Source of the DNA: Polaribacter cellanae
Lineage (GTDB): Bacteria > Bacteroidota > Bacteroidia > Flavobacteriales > Flavobacteriaceae
Assembly: GCF_017569185.1 (NCBI RefSeq)
Contig: NZ_CP071869.1
Coordinates: forward strand, 1,116,001 to 1,180,000
Direction of reading: 5' to 3'
DNA: 64,000 bases
The stretch's first letter is position 1, and each line of letters opens with the position of its first letter. The position numbers and the translations under genes are program-made. This document shows, one piece after another, positions 38,701 to 46,732 of this stretch. The notes below the pieces were generated by a model. The model searched no databases, was not told the DNA's origin, and saw only the letters and a program-made list of their open reading frames with translations.

Positions 38701-39018
38701 GTAAGAAAACACCAATTTATCACCATTATTTACACTAATGGTATATTTTCCATCAAAATCTGTTTGTGTACCTTTACTAGTACCTTTAACTAGTATATTT
38801 ACTCCAAGTAATGGGTTGCCTTGAGTATCTTTAACAATTCCCTTAATTTCTTTTTGTTGGGTTGTTATTTTTTCAAAATCTAAAGAAGGTAAATTATCTA
38901 AACCATATAAGTTTGTTTGTGCAAAGGTTAAAAGACCTAAAAGCACAAACGCCGTCAAATTCACCTTTATTCCAAAGGAATCATTAAATTGATACTTAAT
39001 TTTTTTATTTTTTTTCAT
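35770..39018 (-). CDS. SusC/RagA TonB-dependent outer-membrane transporter (no STN domain)
   Basis: I start at the ATG at 39018, which gives a proper signal peptide (VNLTAFVLLGLLTFAQTNLYG). The GTG at 39069 adds an implausible leader. The product is about 1082 residues. It has a carboxypeptidase-D-like domain (IKGIVKDTQGNPLLGVNILV), a TonB-box-like LEEIVVTALGIKKEKK, a plug and a barrel ending NINLQF. The missing STN domain means it does not signal through FecR, which agrees with control by another regulator. A conserved motif shared with the phnA promoter lies upstream. Confidence 0.94.
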   Translation of the reverse strand: MKKNKKIKYQFNDSFGIKVNLTAFVLLGLLTFAQTNLYGLDNLPSLDFEKITTQQKEIKGIVKDTQGNPLLGVNILVKGTSKGTQTDFDGKYTISVNNGDKLVFSYLGMREKTITVTNQTTINVVLEEDTNSLEEIVVTALGIKKEKKRVGYAVQEVKGAAIQKAVTPNIVESLTGKVAGLIVTNNSSDFFSDPKFYLRGSRPLMVVDGVPQTNSDIWNLSSDDVESITVLKSGAASALYGSPGRNGAIQLTLKSGKNAKKGVVISYNSSTLFQGSFIRVPGIQTQYGPGNNGVYRFGGGFAGGDGLTKGGGINDFDYSIWGPKFDGRLIVQYDSPIDPNTGFRKPTPWVSRGPNNLKNFMEVGLVTSHNVTVQANSDVGSFVVSNTFKHSKASTPGQRLDINTTRLRGSLNLSDKFTVDGSIQYNYQFSDNRIRGGYAPQSPIYNLAIWGGAHFDIRNFKQYWEKGKEGIRQNYVEHWRFNNPYALAYAYKRPWTKNDLISYLKFTYKFSDHLSAYVRSTLNAYTQTDNEKISKDIYTYSISDRGGRFRYSNKRFFENNTDFLISYNNDFLNDDLNVSATLGVNQRYFKTHSESGTTGQLIVPEIFTLQNSVDNIQPSSYKEQKGVYSGYYTLDFAYKDKLFVGATGRVDKTSTLPSAGDTFFYPSLYSSLIISEMFDLPEFVNFFKVRAAVSQVGSDQFGGVYGWQNQYGTGRYRNLPTAGYPGLLENPNLKPSYTNTYEYGFETRMFSGRLGIDFSYYRNRYGPQIFTQSFSSASGWSGVRENGRETERRGIDFSITGSPIRSENLNWTTIFNFATYKNYLISLPPLEDGTVPDREGRTYVGEELNHYWYGVWDRSPDGQLIIGANGLPVGRPAIDLGNTLPDFTASINNTIQYKDVSLSFLIDGRFGGVTFDRYNRDLWRSGSHTDAIHPERELSNIAFATGGDARTMQIPGVSVVSGEVTYDAEGAVLTDTRVYEPSTAKVSYPQWASNYKGDWRSNIIEKTFVKLREVTLTYNIPKKTLEKTFLNSASVSLIGRNLFYWTKDDTFNDLDTYTVSGGDTDLQLPSQRSYGFNINLQF

Positions 39019-39279
39019 ACTCTCAAATTGTATAATAAGTTTGTTTAAGGTTAGTTCTAAATATTTCACTAAAAAAATAGTTTAAAATTTGCTTTGTTTA
39101 AAAAGCTTTATGGAATTTTACAGTTTATCACTTCATAAGTTTTTTAAGTTAGGTTCGTAGTTAATTAAGTTATTTTTTTTTTAAAGCTTTATTGATTAAC
39201 CTTTAAAATATCTGATTTTATGATTTTAAATTTAAAATAGTATTTATTTAAAATTTTACTTATAGTACAATAATTATAG

Positions 39280-39287
39280 CAAATGTA
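39280..39287 (-). promoter_or_regulatory. -7 promoter element of susC (phosphonate locus)
   Basis: TACATTTG on the minus strand matches TAnnTTTG and predicts a leader of about 255 nt before the susC ATG. The same octamer serves phnA at 39682-39689. The intergenic 39019-39726 region otherwise holds no gene. Confidence 0.5.
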
Positions 39288-39314
39288 AAAAAATAATTGA
39301 ATAATTCTACTATT

Positions 39315-39328
39315 TGTAAAATAATTTT
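39315..39328 (-). promoter_or_regulatory. Shared motif upstream of the susC promoter
   Basis: AAAATTATTTTACA on the minus strand is repeated exactly on the plus strand at 39672-39685 before phnA. It is a candidate operator for joint control of the divergent halves, but A/T richness makes chance similarity possible. Confidence 0.4.
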
Positions 39329-39671
39329 ATTATTATCCAAAAATTAAATCAAAAAAAAATGTTAAATAGTTAGTTGAAATTTAAACTAACATTTCACAAA
39401 TAAAGGCTATAGGTTTTAACCCTAAAGTAATTTACAACCTAAGTTTTTTTTTCAATAGACTTTCTATATTTTTTAAAATAGCTTGTGTTAAGCTTGTATT
39501 GTAAGGAAATATTACAGATTATTGAAAATATTTCTTTTTTAGTTAGCATCTGCGATTAAAATATAATTACTGGCTTATTTGATTTTATTTTTATAGTTAA
39601 ATTTGTGGGGTTTAAGGTACCTAATACTTAAAAAAATAGCATACAAATACAAAAATAATTATATTATAAGT

Positions 39672-39689
39672 AAAATTATTTTACATTTG
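39672..39689 (+). promoter_or_regulatory. phnA promoter with shared motif and -7 element
   Basis: AAAATTATTTTACA runs directly into the -7 element TACATTTG (39682-39689), 37 bp before the phnA ATG. An operator overlapping the -7 box would suit repression. Confidence 0.5.
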
Positions 39690-39726
39690 TGAAAACTTTA
39701 ATCAAATAAATAATCAATATATTAGT

Positions 39727-40938
39727 ATGAAAATCAATAACAGAAATTATCCTAATCAGAATAAAACAATCATTGGAATATGTATGGACGGAACCTCCTA
39801 CCCATATTATGAAGCCGCTAAAGATGTAATGCCTAATTTACAACGCTTTATAAAAGAAGGTTCTTTTGGTATGGTAAAAAGTGTTATTCCGTCATTTACA
39901 AACCCAAATAACATGGCAATTACTACTGGTGTTCCGCCAGCTATAAATGGTATTTGTGGTAACTTTTACTGGGATACAGAGCTTCAAAAAGAAGTAATGA
40001 TGAGCGATCCAAAATATTTAAAAGTTCCCACTATTTTATCTGAAAAAAGCAAAAACGGAAACAAAGTTGCTGTAGTTACCGCCAAAGAAAAATTAAGACG
40101 TATGCTTTCTCATAATTTAGAAGGTATTTGCTTCTCTGCAGAATTTGCTAACGAAGCTACTTTAGAAGGTAATGGCATTGAAAATGTAGAAGCTGACTTA
40201 ATGGGCAAAGAAAGACCTGGTATTTACGACCCTTATATTTCGGTATATTGTATTGAAGCTGGTGCAAAATTATTAAAACGCGACCATTATGATGTTATGT
40301 ATTTAACAACTACAGATTTTGTTCAGCATAAATATGCTCCTGGAGACCCAGAAGCAAACGATTTTTTATCTAAGATAGACTATTGGTTTGGAGAATTAGA
40401 CAAATTAGGTGCTATTATTGGTATTACTGCAGATCATGGAATGGAAGCAAAAACCAATGCAGATGGCACTCCAAAAGTACAGTTCATCGAAAAGTTATTA
40501 AACGAACAAAATATTCCTACACGTGTAATTTTACCTATTACAGACCCTTACGTAGTGCATCATGGAGCTCTTGGTGGGTATGGAACCTTGTATTTAGAAG
40601 ACAAAACTCAATTAGAAGCCGCTAAAACTTATTTACTAGGTTTAGATGGTATTGAAAAAGTATTAACAAATGCTGAAGCTGTTGTAGCTTACGAATTACC
40701 TGCCGACAGAATTGGAGATTTAGTAGTTCTCTCAGATGCATCTACAACTATTGGAAGAACTCCAGATTGGCACGACCTAGATAAGGTAAAAGAAGGGTTG
40801 CGTTCGCACGGAGGTGAGCATTGCCAAGAAGTTCCTATGATTTTTAATAAAAAACTAAATGCAGAGTATGCTAAAAAATTAGCTTCTGGTAAAAGTAGAA
40901 ATTTCGATTTGTTCCATTTCTTAAGTAATGGATTTTAA
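39727..40938 (+). CDS. phnA: Phosphonoacetate hydrolase
   Basis: This is a 403-residue alkaline-phosphatase-superfamily enzyme that cleaves phosphonoacetate to acetate and phosphate using two metal ions. Family landmarks are GICMDGTSYPYY (Asp21), PSFTNPNNMAITTG with the nucleophile-like Thr58, TTTDFVQHKYAPGDPEA (Asp and His ligands), ITADHGM and SHGGEHCQEVP with the last His ligand. There is no signal peptide, so it acts in the cytoplasm. phnY follows 19 bp downstream. That gene pair is diagnostic for the PhnW-PhnY-PhnA route of 2-aminoethylphosphonate breakdown. Confidence 0.93.
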   Translation: MKINNRNYPNQNKTIIGICMDGTSYPYYEAAKDVMPNLQRFIKEGSFGMVKSVIPSFTNPNNMAITTGVPPAINGICGNFYWDTELQKEVMMSDPKYLKVPTILSEKSKNGNKVAVVTAKEKLRRMLSHNLEGICFSAEFANEATLEGNGIENVEADLMGKERPGIYDPYISVYCIEAGAKLLKRDHYDVMYLTTTDFVQHKYAPGDPEANDFLSKIDYWFGELDKLGAIIGITADHGMEAKTNADGTPKVQFIEKLLNEQNIPTRVILPITDPYVVHHGALGGYGTLYLEDKTQLEAAKTYLLGLDGIEKVLTNAEAVVAYELPADRIGDLVVLSDASTTIGRTPDWHDLDKVKEGLRSHGGEHCQEVPMIFNKKLNAEYAKKLASGKSRNFDLFHFLSNGF

Positions 40939-40957
40939 TAGATAAATTTTAAATAAT

Positions 40958-42385
40958 ATGATTGAATTTGGAAGTATAATCAACGGAAAACAAGAAAAAA
41001 GTAATGAGTGGATAGAAGTTTTTAACCCGTTTACTAAGAAAAAAGTAGGACGTGTTTCTTCAATATCTACAGAACGCTTAGACGAAGTTTTAAGAGAAAC
41101 AAAAAACACTAAAATTACACTTACACGTTACGAACGTTACGAAATTTTAAACAAAATAGCAGACGAGTTAGAAAATCGTGTAGACGAAGTAAGCCAAATG
41201 ATTACAGACGAAACAGGGCTTTGTTTAAAAGATACTCGCTATGAAGCAAGTCGCGTTTCTGATGTATTGCGCTTCTCTGCTATGAAAGCGTTAGATGATG
41301 ATTCTCAAGTTTTTCCGTGTGATGTTTCCAAAAACGGAAAACCAAGACGTATTTATACAACACGTGTTCCCTTAGGGTTAATTAGTGCAATTACTCCTTT
41401 TAATCATCCCATGAATCAAGTAGTACATAAAATTGCACCAGCAATTGCTACTAATAATACAGTTGTTTTAAAACCATCAGAAAGAACACCACTTTCCGCT
41501 TATTATTTTACACAATTGGCTTTAGACTGTGGTTTGCCCCCAAATATGTTAAATTGCATCAATGGTAAAGACATTCAGGCAACTTCAGAAATGATGACTG
41601 TGCACCCAGACATTAGTATGGTTTCTTTTACAGGCGGAAGTGAAATTGGTAAAATTATCGCATCAAAAATAGGTTATAAAAAGATAATTTTAGAATTAGG
41701 TGGTAGTTCTGCTCTTTTAATTTTGAAAGATGCAGATATAGATGAAGCTGTAGAAGTTACTATGAATGGTACTTTTAAAAACTCAGCACAACGTTGTACT
41801 GCCGTTAGAAGAATTTTGGTTCATAATAGTATTGCAGACGAGTATGCTACTAAACTTGCCGATAAAGTAAGAGCTATAAAATATGGCAACCCATATGATG
41901 CAAATAACGATATGGGCACTGTAATTACAGAAGAAGCAGCTGCAGAAATGGAACGTCGTGTAAAAAAAGCAATTGAAAACGGTGCAATTTGCCTTGCAGG
42001 AAATAAGCGCGAAGGAGCTTTATTTGCTCCAACCGTTTTAGATCATATTAAAAACAGTCATGAAGTTGTGGCTAAAGAAACTTTTGGTCCTGTGGCTCCA
42101 ATTATTAGATTCGAAACTTTAGATGAAGCAATTGATATAGCCAACGATACTCCTTACGGATTGTCTGGTGGTGTGGTTAGTAATCACTGGCCATCTATAC
42201 AACGTGTAATTACAGAGTTAGATACAGGTACTGTAAACGTAAATGAAGCTCCTAGTTATAGGTTGGAATGGACACCTTTTGGAGGTGTTAAAGACTCCGG
42301 ACTTGGATATAAAGAAGGTGTTATAGAAGCAATGAAAGGCTACACGTATGTAAAAACATACTCTCTACCTTGGGATATTGCTTAA
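40958..42385 (+). CDS. phnY: Phosphonoacetaldehyde dehydrogenase
   Basis: This is a 475-residue NAD(P)-dependent aldehyde dehydrogenase. It has a Rossmann region (VVLKPSERTP, SFTGGSEIG), the general base in LELGGSSA (Glu246) and the catalytic Cys280 in NSAQRCTAVRR. The QRCTAV context is that of PhnY-type enzymes, which oxidise phosphonoacetaldehyde to phosphonoacetate. Direct linkage to phnA makes that function much more likely than a generic aldehyde dehydrogenase. A relic of phnW begins 13 bp after its stop, so the original operon order was phnA-phnY-phnW. Confidence 0.92.
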   Translation: MIEFGSIINGKQEKSNEWIEVFNPFTKKKVGRVSSISTERLDEVLRETKNTKITLTRYERYEILNKIADELENRVDEVSQMITDETGLCLKDTRYEASRVSDVLRFSAMKALDDDSQVFPCDVSKNGKPRRIYTTRVPLGLISAITPFNHPMNQVVHKIAPAIATNNTVVLKPSERTPLSAYYFTQLALDCGLPPNMLNCINGKDIQATSEMMTVHPDISMVSFTGGSEIGKIIASKIGYKKIILELGGSSALLILKDADIDEAVEVTMNGTFKNSAQRCTAVRRILVHNSIADEYATKLADKVRAIKYGNPYDANNDMGTVITEEAAAEMERRVKKAIENGAICLAGNKREGALFAPTVLDHIKNSHEVVAKETFGPVAPIIRFETLDEAIDIANDTPYGLSGGVVSNHWPSIQRVITELDTGTVNVNEAPSYRLEWTPFGGVKDSGLGYKEGVIEAMKGYTYVKTYSLPWDIA

Positions 42386-42398
42386 TCAAAAAAATATA

Positions 42399-42659
42399 AT
42401 GGAAGTTACGAGAAACATATTATTAAACCTCAGGCCCCAGCTACCTTTATAAATTCTATAAAATTGGTATAAGTAGCAAAAAATATTTGCCCAAGAGAAA
42501 AAGAATCTGTTTATATTGTAAAATTTTGTATTGCAGAAATTAAAAGTAAATAATTACGACACTTTTAGAATTTCTAACTTTAACATAGCAGATTACAAAG
42601 ACACACAATTTTTCTTAAATGCTTTAAAAACGTATCTTGGTCAAATAAATTATGTATTA
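42399..42659 (+). pseudogene. phnW: Relic of 2-aminoethylphosphonate--pyruvate aminotransferase (phnW)
   Basis: The ATG at 42399 begins MEVTRNILLN, which is the PhnW N-terminus. The following LNPGPAT motif is restored if one extra T (42430) and one extra C (one of 42435-42438) are removed. The frame then reads through IKLV, a TAA at 42470-42472 where a Gln (CAA) is expected, and KNICPREKES, the PhnW ICPREKE motif. After a TAA at 42551 about 280 codons are missing. The frame resumes at 42561 with TFRISNFNIADYKD and LNALKTYLG, matching the PhnW C-terminus (FRI-N-I-G type). Two frameshifts, one nonsense change and an internal deletion make it non-functional. Confidence 0.85.
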
Positions 42660-42660
42660 A

Positions 42661-43224
42661 ATGGAAGATGTACTTATAAACTTAGGAAAAGAATTAAAAA
42701 GAATTAGGTTAAGTAAGGGGTTAAACCTTAAAGAAGTTGCTAAAATGAGTGATGTTAGTATAGGACTTATCTCTAAAATTGAAAATTTTAGAACAACTCC
42801 TTCTCTTCCTGTTCTTTTAAAAATAATGCAATCTTTAGATATAAATTTATCAGAGTTAAACTTATCTACTTCAAAAGTAGACAAGTACATTCTTATTAAA
42901 AAAGGTGAAGGTGAAATTGAAGAACGGGATGATTCGAAAGGTTTAGAATATACTTTTCTATTTTCCCACGCTATCCCCACGAGTAATCTAAGAACTTATA
43001 TCATTAAAATAAAAGAAGGTATTTACAGAAAACCCGTTGCTGGCGATACTTATGAAATTGCTTATGTACTTCAAGGTAAATTAGATTATATACTTGATAA
43101 AGAAATTATAACTTTAAATGAGGGTGATATTTTATTTTATGATGGCATATTTCCATTAGGCTGGAATACAAAATATGCTACCAATGCCACCCTACTTAAA
43201 ATGTATTTGATTAAAAAACAATGA
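42661..43224 (+). CDS. XRE-cupin transcriptional regulator
   Basis: This is a 187-residue regulator with an N-terminal XRE-type helix-turn-helix (about 8-62: LGKELKRIRLSKGLNLKEVAKMSDVSIG and the following recognition helix) and a C-terminal cupin domain (about 110-187) with YEIAYVLQGKLDYILDKEIITLNEGDILFYDG. Such proteins sense a small ligand in the cupin pocket and control the adjacent catabolic genes. Its stop overlaps the MFS start by ATGA, so they are translationally coupled. It is the only regulator in the phosphonate locus and the best candidate to bind the motif shared by the divergent promoters. Confidence 0.88.
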   Translation: MEDVLINLGKELKRIRLSKGLNLKEVAKMSDVSIGLISKIENFRTTPSLPVLLKIMQSLDINLSELNLSTSKVDKYILIKKGEGEIEERDDSKGLEYTFLFSHAIPTSNLRTYIIKIKEGIYRKPVAGDTYEIAYVLQGKLDYILDKEIITLNEGDILFYDGIFPLGWNTKYATNATLLKMYLIKKQ

Positions 43225-44504
43225 AAGAATTTTCAAAAGTTCAAAATTACTGGAGAAAGCGAATTTTTGCCCTAACATGGCTTGCCTATGCAGGCTTTTA
43301 TTTTGGACGTAAAAACCTATCGGTTACTTGGAGTTCAATGGAAGCCGATTTAGGCTTAAACAACACAGATTATGCAACCATTATATTTATTTACAGTTTA
43401 GTATATACTATAGGCCAATTTTTAAATGGTTATTTATCCGATACTTTTGGCCCACGTAAAATTGTTAGTATAGGTTTATTTCTTGCAGCTATTGCAAACT
43501 TTTTTTTAGGAATGTCTTTTTCTGCAGGAATCTTAATTTTTCTAATTGCTGTAAACGGATATGGACAATCGACTGGATGGAGCGGCTTGGTTAAAAATAT
43601 GACTCCATGGTATAAAACTAACGAAAGAGGTATTGTTATGTCATGGTGGTCTACATGCTATGTAACTGGAGGGTTTTTGGCTACTGTTTTTGCAACTTAT
43701 GTTGCCTTTGATATGGATTTTATGTCAGAAATAGGATGGAAAAGAGGATTTTTTTTCCCATCTATCATACTTTTAATCTTGGCATTTCTTTATTTACTTT
43801 TTACCAGAAATAATCCTGAGGATGTTAATATTCCTCCTATTATAGAAGATAAATATCAATTCCAATCCGAAGCAACCAAAAAATCTGAAAATATTAAAAT
43901 ACTAAAAATCATTTTAAAAAACAAAGCACTTTGGATTTATTCAAGTTGTTATATGATTCTTAAAATGACACGTTATGCCTTTTTATTTTGGCTTCCCATT
44001 TATCTCGAAAAATCTTTAAATTACGACGTAAACGATGCAGGGTACATTTCATCTGTTTATGAATTAATTGGCTTTTTCGGAGTTATACTTGCGGGTTATG
44101 CTTCAGATAAATTTTTTAATTCGAAACGGTTTAGCACTGTTACCATTATGATGGTTGGTTTAGCGTTGGTTTGCTTAATTCATCCATACATGGCAACATT
44201 TGGTAAAATTGGTGTAATTATAAGTATTGCCTTAATTGGTATAGCAACCTATGGTCCAGATTCATTAATTTGCACAGCAGGCGCTATGGATGTTGGTGGT
44301 AAAAAAGGTGCAGGAATGGCTGCAGGAATTATTAATGGTGTTGGGTCTGTAGGGCAAATGTTTTCGGGGTTTATTGTGGTTGCCGTTAACGAAGCTTATG
44401 GTTGGAATAATTTGTTTTATTTCTTTGTTATTTTAGCTTTAATAGGTGGTGGGTTATCTGCCTTAAAATGGAACTTTAAAAGTCCAGAAACACACAATTT
44501 ATAA
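43221..44504 (+). CDS. MFS transporter of the organophosphate:phosphate antiporter type
   Basis: This is a 427-residue protein with 12 predicted transmembrane helices. The N-terminal segment WLAYAGFYFGRKNLSVTW is the OPA (GlpT/UhpT-like) signature. It is followed by DLGLNNTDYATIIFIYSLVYTIGQFLNGYLSD and a later LICTAGAMDVGGKKGAGMAAGIINGVGS segment. OPA members exchange organophosphates for inorganic phosphate across the inner membrane. In this setting uptake of a small phosphonate is the likely role. That would suit a pathway that releases phosphate inside. The specificity is inferred from context only. Confidence 0.87.
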   Translation: MKEFSKVQNYWRKRIFALTWLAYAGFYFGRKNLSVTWSSMEADLGLNNTDYATIIFIYSLVYTIGQFLNGYLSDTFGPRKIVSIGLFLAAIANFFLGMSFSAGILIFLIAVNGYGQSTGWSGLVKNMTPWYKTNERGIVMSWWSTCYVTGGFLATVFATYVAFDMDFMSEIGWKRGFFFPSIILLILAFLYLLFTRNNPEDVNIPPIIEDKYQFQSEATKKSENIKILKIILKNKALWIYSSCYMILKMTRYAFLFWLPIYLEKSLNYDVNDAGYISSVYELIGFFGVILAGYASDKFFNSKRFSTVTIMMVGLALVCLIHPYMATFGKIGVIISIALIGIATYGPDSLICTAGAMDVGGKKGAGMAAGIINGVGSVGQMFSGFIVVAVNEAYGWNNLFYFFVILALIGGGLSALKWNFKSPETHNL

Positions 44505-44520
44505 AAAAAATTATCTTTGA

Positions 44521-44803
44521 AACACTATAACTAAAATAAATCCTCATAAAACGTTTTTATGGAGAAAATTAGAAGAATTTGGTGCTTGTTTTAACAATTT
44601 TAAGTTGATAAAATGGAAAGATTTTAGACATATACTTTATAATTTATCTTACAATATTAAAGAAACAAACAATCTGTCAAAAAAAAAAGATACCATTTTA
44701 ATTTACCAAACAGTAAAGTTAAAAATCGGGAATCTGAATTGATAAAACCTCTTTAGGAGCAAAAAAAAAACTGGATAGATATAACCACCAAAAATTAATG
44801 TAG
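44521..44803 (+). pseudogene. Decayed coding remnant between the MFS and sulfatase genes
   Basis: From 44521 to 44742 there is a 73-codon open frame with no ATG, containing KINPHKTFLWRKLEEFG and NNFKLIKWKDFRHILYNLS. Another frame continues with SELIKP and then LGAKKKLDRYNHQKLM up to a TAG at 44801. The amino-acid composition is protein-like rather than random, and the frame changes suggest a broken gene. I do not recognise the family with confidence. The rest of the 355-bp gap holds nothing else. Confidence 0.35.
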
Positions 44804-44859
44804 AATAAAAAAGTACTTTATAAAAAACCTTCAAATAATTTAAAAACTTCTAAAAAATA

Positions 44860-46407
44860 ATGAAAAAATATTTACTACTTATCTTTAGTTTTTCTCTTTT
44901 ATTGATTTCTTGCAATCAAAAATCAAAAGAAAAAACTTCAAACGAAGAAAACATAATTCAACAAAAACCAAATATTATCATTTTTTATGTAGATGATTTA
45001 GGTTATGGCGATTTGAGTAGTTATGGTGCAGTTGGTGTTTCTACGCCAAATGTAGACAAGTTAGCAAAAAATGGAATTAAATATACAGATGCCCATAGTT
45101 CTGCAGCAACCTGTACTCCTTCTCGCTATTCTTTGTTAACTGGGCAGTATGCTTTTAGAAATAATGCACATATTTTACCTGGTGATGCTCCATTATTAAT
45201 CGACACAAAAGAAGCAACATTATCAAAAATGTTAAAAAAAGCAGGTTACAATACAGCTGTTGTTGGTAAATGGCACTTAGGCCTTGGAAATGGAGAAACG
45301 AATTGGAATGAAGAAATAAAACCAGGACCATTAGAAATTGGTTTCGACTACAGCTTTTTATTACCTGCAACTGGAGACAGAGTGCCAACTATTTTCGTGG
45401 AAAACCACAGAGCCATTAATTTAGAAAAAAACGACCCCATTCAAATTAATTATAAAAAATCTTTCGATGGCGTTCCAACAGGTAGAACTAACCCAGAATT
45501 ATTAAGATACCCAGCAGATAACCAACATAGTGAAGCAATTGTAAATGGAATTAGTCGAATTGGAAACCAAATTGGAGGTAAATCTGCATTATGGACAGAC
45601 GAAGATTTCCCTTATATATTTACAGAAAAAGCGAATCAATTTATAGAAAAAAATAAAGAGAATCCCTTCTTTCTATTTTTCTCTTTTCATGATATTCATG
45701 TTCCAAGGTTACCCAATAAACAGTTTCAAGGAAAATCTACAATGGGTTTAAGAGGAGATGCAATTGTGCAAATGGATTGGATGACAGGGCAAATTATAAA
45801 AAAATTAGAAGAATTAAATATTGATAAAAATACTCTTGTAATTTTTACTAGTGATAATGGGCCTGTTTTAAATGATGGTTATAGCGATAAAGCTGAAGAG
45901 TTATTAGGAAACCATAAACCATCTGGACCTTTTAGAGGTGGTAAATACAGTGCTTTTGAAGCTGGCACAAGAGTTCCAATGATTACTTACTGGCCAGGAA
46001 CTATTAAGCCAGGAGAAAGCAAAGCTTTAATATCTCAGACAGATTATTATACTTCTTTAGCAAACATTGTAAATTATAAAACAACAGCCCAAGAAGCTAT
46101 TGACAGTAAAAACTTAGAAAAAACACTATTAAATGCAAATACTGAAGGAAGAGAATTATTATTAGAAGAATCCTTTACATTGTCTTTAAGAAAAGGAGAT
46201 TATAAATACATTGCTCCTTTAAAAAATAGAAAAGCCAGGAAATGGGTTTATGGTAAAAAAATTGAAAGTGGTGCCGCTAACGAACCTCAATTATACGACT
46301 TGTCTAAAGATATGGGTGAAGAAGTAAATATTGCCAAAGACAACAAAAAATTAGTTGAAAAAATGCAAGCTAAAATTGATAGTATTGTTGCTATTTCTAA
46401 GAAATAA
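44860..46407 (+). CDS. Type I sulfatase, lipoprotein
   Basis: This is a 515-residue lipoprotein (signal ending LLISCNQK, Cys18). The S1 sulfatase signature is complete: the metal-binding YVDDLGYGD (Asp45, Asp46), the formylglycine motif CTPSR (Cys85, becoming formylglycine) followed by YSLLTGQYAFR, VVGKWHLG near residue 145 and FTSDNGP with the late metal ligands. It removes sulfate esters from sugars in the periplasm or at the surface. It is 355 bp behind the MFS gene, so it may have separate transcription. Some formylglycine enzymes instead hydrolyse phosphonate monoesters. That alternative is worth noting here but not supported over sulfatase. Confidence 0.88.
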   Translation: MKKYLLLIFSFSLLLISCNQKSKEKTSNEENIIQQKPNIIIFYVDDLGYGDLSSYGAVGVSTPNVDKLAKNGIKYTDAHSSAATCTPSRYSLLTGQYAFRNNAHILPGDAPLLIDTKEATLSKMLKKAGYNTAVVGKWHLGLGNGETNWNEEIKPGPLEIGFDYSFLLPATGDRVPTIFVENHRAINLEKNDPIQINYKKSFDGVPTGRTNPELLRYPADNQHSEAIVNGISRIGNQIGGKSALWTDEDFPYIFTEKANQFIEKNKENPFFLFFSFHDIHVPRLPNKQFQGKSTMGLRGDAIVQMDWMTGQIIKKLEELNIDKNTLVIFTSDNGPVLNDGYSDKAEELLGNHKPSGPFRGGKYSAFEAGTRVPMITYWPGTIKPGESKALISQTDYYTSLANIVNYKTTAQEAIDSKNLEKTLLNANTEGRELLLEESFTLSLRKGDYKYIAPLKNRKARKWVYGKKIESGAANEPQLYDLSKDMGEEVNIAKDNKKLVEKMQAKIDSIVAISKK

Positions 46408-46572
46408 CTACAACATAAAAGATGCTATTTCTCATTAATTATCATCTACATTTTTAATGTATACATCGCTAAAAAAGGCAAAACATGTCTTTGGAGCTAT
46501 TTCCTAAATTAAAGAGATTTCGATGTTTAACCAATTAACTATCAAAACCTTAAGTGTTTTTCTTTAAAAAAT

Positions 46573-46732
46573 AAATGTTATTTCGATGACGCAGGAAGAG
46601 GAATCTTACAAATTGTAGTTCTAAATTATAAGACTTCTCCTATCATTCGAAATTAGAACAAACGTAAGACATTGTTTATAAGTGCATTAAAATGAAGTCA
46701 TATATTATTTCTTAAATCGAACTCACGTTAAA
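46573..46732 (+). repeat. Dispersed flavobacterial repeat, copy 4
   Basis: Head GATGACGCAGGAAGAGGAAT, then CTTACAAATTGTAGTTCTAA and CTTCTCCTATC, and tail ATTTCTTAAATCGAACTCAC. It is in the same orientation as copy 3 at 12651, near the right edge of the accessory region. The flanks 46408-46572 and 46733-46936 hold no gene I recognise. Confidence 0.72.

Noticed and set aside
39019..39069. GTG start giving a 17-residue extension of the phosphonate-locus SusC
   Set aside because: The ATG at 39018 gives a normal signal peptide; the extension would bury it.
44860..46407. Phosphonate monoester hydrolase instead of sulfatase
   Set aside because: The CTPSR site and overall motifs fit an S1 sulfatase; only the neighbourhood suggests phosphonate chemistry, which is not enough.
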